DNA from: Candidatus Izemoplasmatales bacterium
Lineage (GTDB): Bacteria; Bacillota_I; Bacilli_A; Izemoplasmatales; Hujiaoplasmataceae
Length of the DNA: 64,000 bases
Direction of reading: 5' to 3'
NCBI GenBank assembly: GCA_041649275.1
Contig: JBAZNL010000006.1
Span: forward strand, 23,088-87,087
Under the pieces are notes generated by a model. That model had not been told where the DNA came from and did not search any database. It saw nothing but the letters and a program-made list of their open reading frames with translations. A program made the position numbers and the translations under genes. Shown one piece after another: positions 16,618 to 25,806 of the stretch; the first letter of the stretch is position 1; each line of letters starts with the position of its first letter.

Positions 16618-17873
16618 TGGACACCGCGTTCGCGAGGAAACTGAACGAGACCATCGTCCGGAAGACCACCTCCGCCGGCCTTCGGGTCGCGGTCGTGCCC
16701 AAACCCGGCTTCCACAAGACCGAGATCCACCTCGCCGTCGAGTTCGGGTCGATCGACGAGGACGGCGCAAGGGGCCTGAACGCGTTTCCGCAGGGAACCG
16801 CGCACTTCCTCGAGCACATGCTCTTCGAGAACGAGGAGGCGGACCCGTCGCAGGCGTTCGCCCGCGTCGGGGCGCAGGTGAACGCCTACACCGCCGCCGA
16901 CGTCACCGATTACTACTGTTCCACCACCGAGGCCTGGGAACCGGCCGCGGAGCTGCTCTTTTCGCTCGTGTTCCATCCGTCGATCCCGGAGGCGGGCGTC
17001 CTCAAGGAGCGGTCGATCATCGCCCGCGAGATCCAGATGTACGAGGACGACGTCAACGATCTGATCTACGAGGACTTCCTGCACGCGCTCTACGCCGCCC
17101 ATCCGGTCGCCCATCCGATCGCCGGCACCGCGAAGTCGATCCAGGCGATCGACTCCGAGGTCCTGCGGCGCGCGCACGCGGCCTACTACGTGCCCTCGAA
17201 CATGCGCCTCCTGGTCGTCGGCGACGTCGACCCCGAGGCCGTCTTCGCGTTCGCGGAGGGGATTCCCCTCCCCGGCGGCGTGCGGCCGGAACGTGCCAGT
17301 GTTCCCGAATCACGGATCCCCGCCAAGACGGCGGTGACGAAGAAGAAGGACATCAGGAACGACATGCTCATGCTGGGCGTGAAGTTCGGGCGTCCGAACG
17401 GGAAGTCGTGCTTTCAGAACGACGTCGAGGAGATCGCCTGGGCGTTTCTCTTCGACTGCCTTTTCGGGAAGGCGTCCAAGAACCACCGCGACCTCGTCCG
17501 CAAGGGCTTCGTGAACGAGGCGTTCGAAGCGTCCGCGCAGTGCGAACCCGACTACGGACATCTCGTCGTCTATACCGAGACGAAGAAGCCGGCGTCCGCG
17601 GCGAAGGCGCTTTGGGCGCTCTTCGACCATGCGGCCGACCATCTCGATCCGGTGCGCTTCGAGACCGCCAAGCGGCGCCTCGTCGGCAATTCGGTGCAGT
17701 CCTTCAACAGCGTCTCGGCGCTCGCCGGATTCATCCTCGACTACGAGCTCGAGGACGTGGACGTGTTCGAGCTGATCGAGGCGATCGACCGGATCACCCT
17801 GGATGATCTGAAGGCGCTTATACCCGCGCTCGATTCCTCCGCCCGGGTTTCCGTCGTCTACCGTCGTCCCTGA
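16617..17873 (+). CDS. M16-family zinc peptidase (YmfH-like, active)
   Basis: A 418-residue M16 peptidase with the inverted zinc motif HFLEH at 63-67. A downstream EREIQ-like segment (AREIQMYEDD) gives the third zinc-ligand glutamate. The second half has the inactive repeat domain typical of the family. It overlaps the previous non-catalytic M16 gene by one base; such pairs usually form a heterodimer that degrades peptides. No signal peptide is seen, so it is cytosolic. Confidence 0.9.
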   Translation: MDTAFARKLNETIVRKTTSAGLRVAVVPKPGFHKTEIHLAVEFGSIDEDGARGLNAFPQGTAHFLEHMLFENEEADPSQAFARVGAQVNAYTAADVTDYYCSTTEAWEPAAELLFSLVFHPSIPEAGVLKERSIIAREIQMYEDDVNDLIYEDFLHALYAAHPVAHPIAGTAKSIQAIDSEVLRRAHAAYYVPSNMRLLVVGDVDPEAVFAFAEGIPLPGGVRPERASVPESRIPAKTAVTKKKDIRNDMLMLGVKFGRPNGKSCFQNDVEEIAWAFLFDCLFGKASKNHRDLVRKGFVNEAFEASAQCEPDYGHLVVYTETKKPASAAKALWALFDHAADHLDPVRFETAKRRLVGNSVQSFNSVSALAGFILDYELEDVDVFELIEAIDRITLDDLKALIPALDSSARVSVVYRRP

Positions 17874-17921
17874 CGCAAGGCGAGACTCGTTACCCCAAGG
17901 GGTGCGAAACGTTGGCGTCTA

Positions 17922-17930
17922 TGCTATAAT
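17922..17930 (+). promoter_or_regulatory. Extended -10 promoter before the rRNA methyltransferase gene
   Basis: TGC-TATAAT (TG at 17922-17923, TATAAT 17925-17930). No good -35 at 17 bases. The RNA would start near 17937, leaving a very short leader before the RBS GCGAGG. Confidence 0.65.
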
Positions 17931-17954
17931 GGAAGAAGAAGCGAGGTGGACCGG

Positions 17955-19136
17955 ATGGATGGCTGCAGGCTGATACTGAAACCGAAGGAAGAAGTCCGAA
18001 TCCGGAACGGACACGCCTGGGTCTATGGCAACGAAGTCGCCAGGATCGAGGGCGAGATCGTCTCCGGCGAACTCGCGAACGTCTATTCCGCCAAGGGCGA
18101 TTTCATCGGGAAGGGCTATCTCAACACCGCCTCGAAGATCCTCGTCCGGATCCTCGCCCGCGATGACGTCGCGATCGACCGCGCCTTCTTCAAGGAGCGT
18201 CTCCGCGCCGCCGACGCGGCGCGCAGGGAACTCGGCTTCACCGGTTCCTACCGCGCCTTCTTCGCCGAGTCCGACGGGATCCCGGGACTGATCGTCGACA
18301 AGTACGAGGACTGGCTCGTCGTCCAGGTGCTCTCGCTCGGCATCGAGAAGCGCAAGGCGATGTTCGTCGAACTCTTGGTCGAACTCTTCGCCCCTCAGGG
18401 CATCTACGAGCGCAGCGACGTCGCGGTCCGCATCAAGGAAGGCCTCGAGGAGGCCAAGGGCGTCCTCTACGGCACCGTCCCGGACTTGGTCCGGGTCGAG
18501 GAGAACGGCGTCCTGATGGACGTCGACGTCAAGAACGGCCAGAAGACCGGATCCTTCCTCGACCAGCGCGAGAACCATGCGGCGATCGCCCCCTACGTCC
18601 GCGGGAAGGACGTCCTCGACTGCTTCTCGCACACCGGCGGCTTCGGCCTCGCGGCCGCGAAGGCGGGCGCGAAATCGGTCGTCTGCGTCGACATCTCGGC
18701 GTCCGCCTGCGACCGCATCGAGAAGAACGCGGCGCTGAACGGATTTGCGAACGTTTCCGTCATCAAGGCCGACGTCTTCAGCCTCCTGCGCGAGGAGTTC
18801 GCGAAGGGGAATCAGTACGACGTCGTCGTGCTCGACCCGCCGGCGTTCACCAAGAACGTCGAGAATCTCGCGAACGCCTACGCCGGCTACAAGGAGATCA
18901 ACATCCAGGGACTCCGCCTGGTCCGCCACGGCGGCTACCTCGTCAGCTGTTCCTGCTCGCACTACATGACCCCCGCGCTCTTCCTCGAGATGCTCCTCGA
19001 GGCCGGCGTCGACGCCGGCCGCATCGTCCAGATGATCGAGTTCCGCACACAGGGGAAGGACCATCCGACGCTGCTCGGCAGCGAGGAATCATTCTATCTC
19101 AAGGTCGTGGTGCTCCGCGTCCTCGACCGGCGCTAG
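17955..19136 (+). CDS. Class I SAM-dependent rRNA methyltransferase (RlmI-like, with PUA domain)
   Basis: A 393-residue protein with an N-terminal PUA-type RNA-binding domain (VRIRNGHAWVYGNEV, VYSAKGDFIGKGYLN) and a C-terminal Rossmann methyltransferase. Motif I is DVLDCFSHTGGFGLAAAKAG, motif IV is VVLDPPAFTK, and VSCSCSHYM holds the cysteine typical of m5C methyltransferases. E. coli RlmI methylates C1962 of 23S rRNA; the same role is likely but not proven. ATG 17955 is preferred over GTG 17946, which overlaps the RBS. engB follows by 9 bases. Confidence 0.9.
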   Translation: MDGCRLILKPKEEVRIRNGHAWVYGNEVARIEGEIVSGELANVYSAKGDFIGKGYLNTASKILVRILARDDVAIDRAFFKERLRAADAARRELGFTGSYRAFFAESDGIPGLIVDKYEDWLVVQVLSLGIEKRKAMFVELLVELFAPQGIYERSDVAVRIKEGLEEAKGVLYGTVPDLVRVEENGVLMDVDVKNGQKTGSFLDQRENHAAIAPYVRGKDVLDCFSHTGGFGLAAAKAGAKSVVCVDISASACDRIEKNAALNGFANVSVIKADVFSLLREEFAKGNQYDVVVLDPPAFTKNVENLANAYAGYKEINIQGLRLVRHGGYLVSCSCSHYMTPALFLEMLLEAGVDAGRIVQMIEFRTQGKDHPTLLGSEESFYLKVVVLRVLDRR

Positions 19137-19145
19137 GAGGCCCCC

Positions 19146-19733
19146 ATGATCGTCAAGTCCATCGAATTCTTCGGATCCTGCGTCCGTCCCGCCCAGTATC
19201 CCAAGGACGACCTCCCCGAGGTCGTCGTCGCCGGCCGGTCGAACGTCGGGAAGTCGTCCTTCATCAACGCGATCCTGAACAACCACAAGGTCGCCCGCGT
19301 CTCGGCGACCCCGGGCAAGACCCGGCTCCTCAACTTCTTCCTGATCAACCGCGCCTTCTACCTCGTCGACATCCCCGGCTACGGCTATGCCGCCGCCCCG
19401 AAGACCGAGATCGAGCGCTTCTCTTCGATGATCGAGGAATACTTCGCCGTCACCCCGAAGCTCGCCATCGGCATCCTCCTGCTCGATTTCCGGCGGATCC
19501 CCTCGGCCGACGACCTGACGATGTACGCCTATTACAAGAACCACGGCCTGCCCGTGACCGTCGTGCTCACGAAGGCCGACAAGCTCTCCAACAACGAACG
19601 CGCCGTCCAGCTCCGCGCGATCAGGGCGGCTCTGAAACCGGAAACGGCGGACGAGATCCTCGTCTTCTCCTCGAAGACGAAGGAGAACGTCGACGCCGTC
19701 TGGCAGCGGATCGACCAAGCCGTCCAATCCTGA
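19146..19733 (+). CDS. engB: Ribosome biogenesis GTPase YsxC/EngB
   Basis: EngB is an essential small GTPase for late 50S assembly. The 195-residue protein has the P-loop GRSNVGKSS at 30-38, the G2 region ATPGKTR, G3 DIPGYGYA, G4 TKADKLS and a C-terminal SSKTKENVDAV (G5). A GGAGG lies before ATG 19146. It follows the rRNA methyltransferase, giving a small ribosome-maturation pair. Confidence 0.97.
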   Translation: MIVKSIEFFGSCVRPAQYPKDDLPEVVVAGRSNVGKSSFINAILNNHKVARVSATPGKTRLLNFFLINRAFYLVDIPGYGYAAAPKTEIERFSSMIEEYFAVTPKLAIGILLLDFRRIPSADDLTMYAYYKNHGLPVTVVLTKADKLSNNERAVQLRAIRAALKPETADEILVFSSKTKENVDAVWQRIDQAVQS

Positions 19734-19750
19734 CCATCGGGGGAATCGCC

Positions 19751-20428
19751 ATGATCCAGAGTCTGTTCGACCGCCTGGCCGCCGGCTACGACCAGGGTGT
19801 GGTCGAAAGCGACAGGGACAACGAGTTTCCGTTCGCGGGGTACCAGCGTACCCTCGATTTGATCGCGGCGGAAATCGCCGGTCGCGCCCGCCTCGGACGC
19901 GCGAAGGTCCTCGACCTCGGCATCGGTACCGGTCTTTTCGAGACCCGGCTGGCGCCCGAGACCATCGAAGTCACCGGCATTGACCTGTCGGGCGGAATGC
20001 TCGAGATCTGCCGCCTGCGCCTCCCCGAGGCGACCCTCCTCCAGGGCGACTTCACGCGCGAACTTCCGGAAGTCTCCGGCGGCTTTGACGCGATCGTCTC
20101 GACCTGGGCGATGCACCATCTCCCGGAAACGGACCTCGTCGCCTTCCTCGACCGGCTCGTCGGCCTGCTTGCGCCGTTCGGCCGGATCTACGTCGGCGAC
20201 GTCCTCTTCGCCGACGGGCGCGAGCGCGAGGCGTGCCGCCTCGCGAACCTCGAGGCCTGGGATCCGACGGAACACTACCACACGTTCGAAGCCGTCCTTT
20301 CCGGACTCGGCGGCCGCTACGCGGTCTCCTTCATGAAGACCTCGTTCTGCGCCGGGATCCTGATCGTCGAACGTTTCCACGAACTGTCCGCCCCGGAATC
20401 CGAACGCGTCCTCAAGCGCTGTCGCTGA
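19751..20428 (+). CDS. Class I SAM-dependent methyltransferase, substrate unknown
   Basis: A 225-residue small-molecule-type methyltransferase. Motif I is VLDLGIGTGLFETRL, the acidic residue after strand 2 is in GIDLSGGML, and the post-motif segment is LQGDFTRELPEVSGGFDAIVSTWAMHHL. It resembles the YrrT/UbiE-like group, whose YrrT member may work in SAM recycling, but no substrate can be assigned. An RBS GGGGG lies 9 bases before ATG 19751. It ends before the valine T-box leader. Confidence 0.85.
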   Translation: MIQSLFDRLAAGYDQGVVESDRDNEFPFAGYQRTLDLIAAEIAGRARLGRAKVLDLGIGTGLFETRLAPETIEVTGIDLSGGMLEICRLRLPEATLLQGDFTRELPEVSGGFDAIVSTWAMHHLPETDLVAFLDRLVGLLAPFGRIYVGDVLFADGREREACRLANLEAWDPTEHYHTFEAVLSGLGGRYAVSFMKTSFCAGILIVERFHELSAPESERVLKRCR

Positions 20429-20446
20429 GTTTCGACCCGATTCCGC

Positions 20447-20474
20447 TTTACTTGCGGACGAAATGATGTATAAT
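20447..20474 (+). promoter_or_regulatory. Promoter of the nudix-valS T-box transcript
   Basis: TTTACT (20447-20452), 16-base spacer, TATAAT (20469-20474). The -35 is weak (4 of 6). Confidence 0.65.
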
Positions 20475-20480
20475 GGAAGA

Positions 20481-20702
20481 AAGAAATGCTGTGAAGCGGA
20501 AGAGTAGCGGAAAACCGGCTCAAGCGAGCGGACCGATCGGTGCGAGGTCCACGCCAGGCTCCGTGAACGTCGCCGTGAAGCAGCCGCGGCGAATCGAGTA
20601 GCCGCGGACGCATCCCTGCGTTACGGGGTCGAGTGCCGGCGCAAGCCGGAACAAAGGTGGTACCGCGACTTCGTCGTCCTTTTCCGAGGACGGCGTTTTT
20701 AT
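20481..20702 (+). ncRNA. T-box leader, valine-responsive, upstream of nudix-valS
   Basis: The conserved T-box AACAAAGGTGGTACCGCG is at 20650-20667. A Stem I apical hairpin GGACC...GGTCC encloses the GGTG box (20530-20550). The probable specifier is GTC (20569-20571), a valine codon, followed by GCCGTGAAG, much as in the ileS leader. The terminator pairs CGTCGTCCT with AGGACGGCG near 20672-20695 and ends in a T run. GTG a few bases upstream would also read as valine. Confidence 0.92.
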
Positions 20703-20717
20703 TTGAAAGAAGGGAAC

Positions 20718-21203
20718 ATGATGGACAAGAAGAGCTACATCGCCTGGATCCGGGGCCTCGTCGGGGACGCCAAGATCATCCTGAACGCCGCCTGCGTGGT
20801 GATCCCGAACGACAAGGGCGAGATCCTCCTGCAGAAGCGGAGCGACAATCTGAAATGGGGCCTGCCCGGCGGACTCCTCGAACTGGACGAACCGATCGCC
20901 CAAGGCGCGATCCGCGAAGTCAAGGAGGAGACGGACCTCGACGTCGAGATTTCCGGCTTCGTCGGCGTCTTCGTCAACCCCTCGATGACCTGGCGGAAGA
21001 AGGACAGGGCCGAGGTCATCTGCCACAGTTTCGTTGGCCGCGTCGTCGGTGGACAACTCAAGATCAACGATGACGAATCGCTCGGGTTCGGCTGGTTCAC
21101 CATCGCCAACCTGCCCGAGATCCATTCGTCGGACAACCTGGAGACGATCCGGGCCTATTTCGCGGGCGAGCGCAATCTCGTCGAAGGGAGACGCTACTCA
21201 TGA
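20718..21203 (+). CDS. Nudix hydrolase in the valS operon
   Basis: A 161-residue Nudix protein. The Nudix box GGLLELDEPIAQGAIREVKEET fits the G-x5-E-x7-REVxEET pattern, so it should hydrolyse a nucleoside diphosphate linked to another group. An N-terminal SYIAWIRGLVGDAKIILNA precedes it, as in the ADP-ribose pyrophosphatase-like Nudix proteins of Gram-positive bacteria. The substrate is unknown. ATG 20718 follows AAGAAGGGA. Its stop overlaps valS (ATGA), so it is under the valine T-box and translationally coupled. Confidence 0.9.
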   Translation: MMDKKSYIAWIRGLVGDAKIILNAACVVIPNDKGEILLQKRSDNLKWGLPGGLLELDEPIAQGAIREVKEETDLDVEISGFVGVFVNPSMTWRKKDRAEVICHSFVGRVVGGQLKINDDESLGFGWFTIANLPEIHSSDNLETIRAYFAGERNLVEGRRYS

Positions 21204-23785
21204 TCGACATGAAACCGAAATACGAACACGCCGAGGTCGAATCCGGCAAATACGAATTCTGGCTGGAACAGGGCTGCTTCAAGGCGAATGATCCGACGAA
21301 GCCGCCGTTCTGCGTCGTGATCCCGCCGCCGAACGTCACCGGCAAGCTCCACCTCGGCCACACCTGGGACACCACCCTCCAGGACATCCTGATCCGCCGC
21401 AAGCGGATGCAGGGCTACGACGCCCTCTATCTGCCCGGCATGGACCACGCCGGCATCGCCACCCAGGCGAAGGTCGACCAGCGCCTCAGGGCGCAGGGCG
21501 TCAGTCGCTACGACTTGGGCCGCGAGAAGTACCTGAAGGCCGCCTGGAGCTGGAAGGAAGAATACGCCTCGATCATCCGCGAGCAGTGGAAGGGCATCGG
21601 CCTCTCGCTCGACTACGACCGCGAGCGCTTCACCCTCGACGAGGGTCTCTCAGAGGCCGTGAACGAGGTCTTCGTCCGCCTCTACGAGAAGGGCTACATC
21701 TACCGCGGCGAACGCATCATCAACTGGGACGTCGAGGCCAAGACCGCGCTCTCCAACATCGAGATCGAGCATCTCGACATCCAGGGTGCCTTCTACCACG
21801 TCACCTATCCGTTCGCGGACGGATCCACGGGCGGACTCACGGTCGCCACGACCCGTCCCGAGACGATGTTCGGCGACGTCGCGCTCATGGTCCATCCCGA
21901 AGACCCGCGGTTTGCGGGACTGATCGGGAAACAGGTCAGGATCCCGACGACGGACCGCGCGATCCCGGTGATCGCCGACGCCTACGTCGACCGCGCCTTC
22001 GGGACCGGCATCGTCAAGGTCACGCCAGCCCACGACCCGAACGACTTCGAGGTCGGAAAGCGCCACAAGCTCGAGATGCCCCTGTGCATGAACGAGGACG
22101 GCACGATGAACGCGCGGGCTGGCCGCTACGAGGGGATGGAACGCTTCGCCTGCCGGAAGGCGCTCGTTTCCGACCTGAAGGCCCTCGGCCTGCTTCTCAA
22201 GGTCGAACCCGTGACCCACAACGTCGGCCATTCCGAACGCACCGGAGTGATCGTCGAACCGCGGCTTTCGAAGCAGTGGTTCGTGCGGATGGACCTGCTC
22301 GCGAAGAACGCAGTCGAAAAAAATACGGTCGAGTTCGTCCCCGAGCGCTTCAAGAAGATTTTCGTCAACTGGATGGAATCGATCGAGGACTGGTGCATCT
22401 CGCGCCAGCTCTGGTGGGGTCACCGGATCCCGGTCTGGTATAGGGGCGAGGAGATCCATTGCGGCCGGACGGCGCCGGAAGGCGACGGCTGGCGCCAGGA
22501 CGAGGACGTCCTCGACACCTGGTTCTCCTCCGCGCTCTGGCCGTTCTCGACCCTCGGCTGGCCGAAGAAGACGATCGACCTCGCGCGCTTCTATCCGACC
22601 GACGTGCTCGTCACCGGCTACGACATCATCTTCTTCTGGGTCGCCCGGATGATCTTCCAGGCGATCGAGTTCACCGGCGAGAGTCCGTTCCGTCAGTGCC
22701 TGATCCACGGACTGATCCGCGACGCGGAAGGAAGGAAGATGTCGAAGTCGCTCGGCAACGGCGTCGACCCACAGGACGTGATCGCCCAGTACGGCGCCGA
22801 CGCCCTCCGCTACTTCATCTCCACCAACTCCAGTCCGGGACTCGACCTCCGCTACGAACCGGAGAAGGTCGAGGCCGCCTGGAACTTCATCAACAAGCTC
22901 TGGAACATCTCGCGCTACGTCCTCATGAACACCGAGGGCGCCACCGTCGCGGACATGAAACTCGATCCGCTGCCGCAAGGCGTCGCCGAACGCTGGATCC
23001 TCGGACGCCTCGACGAGACCCTGGACGGCGCGAACGCCGACTTCGACAAGTACGAATTCGGAGAGGCGGCGAAGAAGCTCTACAACTTCGCCTGGAACGA
23101 CTTCGCCAGCTGGTACGTGGAGATCGCGAAGCTTTCCATCGGCGAGCGCGAGACGCGGGCCGTGCTCCTGCACGTCCTCTCCGCGATCGTGCGGGCGCTC
23201 CATCCGTTCATGCCGTTCGTGACCGAAGAAATCTGGCAGAAGCTGCCGCACGTCGAACCCTCGATCATGCGCGCGCCGTGGCCGACCGCCGACCGCCTGC
23301 CGATCGCCGATGCGTCCTCGCTTAACCGCGTCTTCGAACTGATCGTCGGCGTCCGCCAGGTCCGGAGCGAATACAACGTCGCCCCGGGCAAGCCCGTCGA
23401 CGTCCTGATCCGCACTGAATCCGATTTGACCGCGGCCTTCCTCGAGGAGAACCGCCGCCTGCTCGTCAAGTTCCTGAACCCGGGCAGACTCGAGATCGCC
23501 TCCGACCTACCCCCGGTCGAACATGCGCTCACCGTCATCCTCCCGGGCGCGACCCTGTACCTGCCGCTCGGATCGCTCGTCGACATCGCCGCCGAGGTCG
23601 CTCGTCTCAATAAGGAGATCGAGCGTCTCGAGGGCGAGATCAGAAGAAGCGACGCGATGCTCGAGAATCCCGCCTTCCTCGCGAAGGCCCCCGCCGCCAA
23701 GATCGACGCCGAACAGGCGAAGCGGGCGGACTACGCAGAGAATCTGCGGCTGGCGCGCGAGCGCCTGGAGGCCGTCAGGCGATAA
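21200..23785 (+). CDS. valS: Valyl-tRNA synthetase
   Basis: This class I synthetase charges tRNA-Val and edits threonine. The 861-residue protein has HLGH at 51-54, KMSKS at 513-517, the editing insertion (TVATTRPETMFGDVA), the GYDIIFFWVARM segment of ValRS, and a C-terminal coiled coil (AAEVARLNKEIERLEGEIRR onward). An AAGGGAG lies 8 bases before ATG 21200. T-box control through the upstream leader is expected; folC follows directly. Confidence 0.98.
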   Translation: MIDMKPKYEHAEVESGKYEFWLEQGCFKANDPTKPPFCVVIPPPNVTGKLHLGHTWDTTLQDILIRRKRMQGYDALYLPGMDHAGIATQAKVDQRLRAQGVSRYDLGREKYLKAAWSWKEEYASIIREQWKGIGLSLDYDRERFTLDEGLSEAVNEVFVRLYEKGYIYRGERIINWDVEAKTALSNIEIEHLDIQGAFYHVTYPFADGSTGGLTVATTRPETMFGDVALMVHPEDPRFAGLIGKQVRIPTTDRAIPVIADAYVDRAFGTGIVKVTPAHDPNDFEVGKRHKLEMPLCMNEDGTMNARAGRYEGMERFACRKALVSDLKALGLLLKVEPVTHNVGHSERTGVIVEPRLSKQWFVRMDLLAKNAVEKNTVEFVPERFKKIFVNWMESIEDWCISRQLWWGHRIPVWYRGEEIHCGRTAPEGDGWRQDEDVLDTWFSSALWPFSTLGWPKKTIDLARFYPTDVLVTGYDIIFFWVARMIFQAIEFTGESPFRQCLIHGLIRDAEGRKMSKSLGNGVDPQDVIAQYGADALRYFISTNSSPGLDLRYEPEKVEAAWNFINKLWNISRYVLMNTEGATVADMKLDPLPQGVAERWILGRLDETLDGANADFDKYEFGEAAKKLYNFAWNDFASWYVEIAKLSIGERETRAVLLHVLSAIVRALHPFMPFVTEEIWQKLPHVEPSIMRAPWPTADRLPIADASSLNRVFELIVGVRQVRSEYNVAPGKPVDVLIRTESDLTAAFLEENRRLLVKFLNPGRLEIASDLPPVEHALTVILPGATLYLPLGSLVDIAAEVARLNKEIERLEGEIRRSDAMLENPAFLAKAPAAKIDAEQAKRADYAENLRLARERLEAVRR

Positions 23786-23786
23786 C

Positions 23787-25049
23787 ATGTTCGCAAACGT
23801 CACGGAAGCGATCGCGTGGATCGAGAACTCCCACCGCTTCGGCGAGAAGACGGACCTGACCCGGATGCGGGCGTGCTGCCGCCGGCTGGGCGACCCGCAG
23901 GATGCGTTCAGGTCGATCCACGTCGCCGGCACCAACGGCAAGGGCTCGACCGCCAACTACCTGAAGAACATCCTCCACTGCGCCGGATACAAGACCGGCG
24001 TCTATACCTCCCCCTATGTCGTCAGCTTCAACGAACGCATCGGCATCGGCGACGAATACATCCCCGACGGGACCGTCGTCAAGTACGCGAACTTCCTGCA
24101 CGACCTCTGGGACGCCTATTACGCCGAGACCGGCGACTCGATCACCTTCTTCGAGATCGTCACCCTCATGTGCTTCCTCTGGTTCCGCGACGAGAAGGTC
24201 GAATGGGGCGTGATCGAGGTCGGCCTCGGCGGCCTCTACGACGCCACCAACGTGATCCTGCCGGAGGCGTCCTGCATCACCAACATCAACTTCGACCACA
24301 TGAAACAGCTCGGGAACACCCTCGAGAGCATCGCCCTGAACAAGCTCGGGATCGTCAAGCCGTACCGCCCGCTCTATACGACGGAGGACAAGGAACAACT
24401 GATCCCGCTCTTTACGATGCACTGCCACGAGGCGCACGCGCCCATCGCCTTCATCGACGCCCGCGAGGCGGGTGACGTCGCGATCGGTGAGGCCACTTCC
24501 TTTTCGTGGAAGGGGGTCCGTTACGACCTCGGCCTCGCCGGCGCACACCAGGTGAAAAACGCCGCGCTTGCGATCGAGACGATCCGGGGCCTCGCCGACC
24601 GGCAAGCAATCGCCGTCACCGCGCGTAATATCTATGACGGGCTGAAGCGCACGACCTGGCCGGGCCGCTTCGAGATCTTCGAGCATCGGATCGTGCTCGA
24701 CGGCGCCCACAACATCGGCGCCTTCGAGACCCTCCGCCCGGCGGTCGCGGCCGTCTTCCCGGGGAAGAAGGTCAAGTGCCTCTTCTGCATGATGAAGGAC
24801 AAGGACCACAAGGCCGTGATCGGCCTCCTCGATTCCTTCGTCGACGAGTTCCACTTCACCGCGATCGACTACCACCGCGTCGCGACCGCGCAGGAGCTTT
24901 ACGAGGAGAGCGCGCATCCGCGCAAGTTCGTCCATGCGGACTTCGAAGCCGCGTTTTCGAACCTGCGGAACCTCGGTGAAGACGAGATCCTCCTCGTCTG
25001 CGGTTCCCTCTACTTCGTCTCCGCGATCCGCAGGATCCTCGTCCCATGA
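23787..25049 (+). CDS. folC: Folylpolyglutamate synthase / dihydrofolate synthase family ligase
   Basis: A Mur-ligase-fold ATP-dependent ligase adding glutamate to folates. The 420-residue protein has the P-loop VAGTNGKGST (about 47-56), TSPYVVSFNERIGI, EVGLGGLYDATNV, the NFDHMKQLGNTLESIALNKLGI segment and VLDGAHN. All are typical of FolC, including the valS-folC order seen in Bacillus. It starts one base after the valS stop. Whether it is bifunctional (dihydrofolate synthase as well) cannot be judged. It is followed by an intrinsic terminator. Confidence 0.95.
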   Translation: MFANVTEAIAWIENSHRFGEKTDLTRMRACCRRLGDPQDAFRSIHVAGTNGKGSTANYLKNILHCAGYKTGVYTSPYVVSFNERIGIGDEYIPDGTVVKYANFLHDLWDAYYAETGDSITFFEIVTLMCFLWFRDEKVEWGVIEVGLGGLYDATNVILPEASCITNINFDHMKQLGNTLESIALNKLGIVKPYRPLYTTEDKEQLIPLFTMHCHEAHAPIAFIDAREAGDVAIGEATSFSWKGVRYDLGLAGAHQVKNAALAIETIRGLADRQAIAVTARNIYDGLKRTTWPGRFEIFEHRIVLDGAHNIGAFETLRPAVAAVFPGKKVKCLFCMMKDKDHKAVIGLLDSFVDEFHFTAIDYHRVATAQELYEESAHPRKFVHADFEAAFSNLRNLGEDEILLVCGSLYFVSAIRRILVP

Positions 25050-25053
25050 ACAG

Positions 25054-25084
25054 ACGTCGCGACCCCGTGGGGCCGCGACGTTTT
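25054..25084 (+). terminator. Intrinsic terminator after folC
   Basis: CGTCGCG (25055-25061) pairs with CGCGACG (25074-25080), then TTTT. The T run is short. Confidence 0.65.
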
Positions 25085-25100
25085 CATCGGAGGGGATCGG

Positions 25101-25787
25101 ATGGATCGGATCATGGAGATGCCGGCGGCGGAACGGCCGCGGGAACGGCTGGAGCGCTACGGCGCGGAGAACCTCGGGACGCACGAACTGGTGGCGATCC
25201 TGCTTCGGACCGGGACGAAGGACCATTCGGCGATCGACGTCGCCAAGGAGATCCTGTTCGAGGCGAAGGGGGCGCGGGGGCTCAGGGAGAAGACGCTTCC
25301 CGAACTCGCATCCCACGCCGGGATGGGGAAGACGAAGGCGGGGATCCTGCTCGCGGCGCTCGAACTCGGACGACGTGCGCTCGAAAGCGAGCCGGAGCGG
25401 CCGAAGGTGCTCGGCGCGCGTGACGTCTTCCTGATCGTGAAAGACGACCTCGCGCCGCTGAAACAGGAGACGATGGTCGCGCTCTACCTCGACGCGCGGC
25501 TCGCACTCGTCGAGAAGCGGACGATCTTCGTCGGCGGCCTCAACCAGTCGCTCGTGCATCCGCGCGAGGTCTTCAAGTACGCCGTCAAGTGCTCCGCCTT
25601 CCAGGTGGTGCTCGCGCACAACCATCCGTCGGGCGATCCGACGCCCTCGCCGCAGGATCTCGCGGTGACGAAGCGGTTCCGCGAGGCCGGGGAGCTGCTC
25701 GGGATCCGGCTCGCCGACCACGTCGTCGTCGCCGGCGACCGCTACGTCTCGATCGGCGAGATCCTGAAGGGCGAAGGCATGGTATAA
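25101..25787 (+). CDS. radC: RadC/UPF0758 family JAMM-domain protein
   Basis: A 228-residue protein with an N-terminal helix-hairpin-helix-like region (PRERLERYGAENLGTHELVAILLRTG, HAGMGKTKAGILLAALELGRR) and a C-terminal JAMM metal site HNHPSGDPTPS with His173, His175 and Asp179. The family was once linked to DNA repair, but its role is uncertain. An RBS AGGGG lies 6 bases before ATG 25101. Its stop is inside the promoter of the SRAP gene. Confidence 0.93.
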   Translation: MDRIMEMPAAERPRERLERYGAENLGTHELVAILLRTGTKDHSAIDVAKEILFEAKGARGLREKTLPELASHAGMGKTKAGILLAALELGRRALESEPERPKVLGARDVFLIVKDDLAPLKQETMVALYLDARLALVEKRTIFVGGLNQSLVHPREVFKYAVKCSAFQVVLAHNHPSGDPTPSPQDLAVTKRFREAGELLGIRLADHVVVAGDRYVSIGEILKGEGMV

Positions 25788-25788
25788 T
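25780..25788 (+). promoter_or_regulatory. Extended -10 promoter of the SRAP gene
   Basis: TGG-TATAAT with TATAAT at 25783-25788, overlapping the radC stop codon. No clear -35. The RNA would start just before the CGGAGGT ribosome binding site. Confidence 0.6.
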
Positions 25789-25806
25789 GGATGCGGAGGT
25801 GGCATC

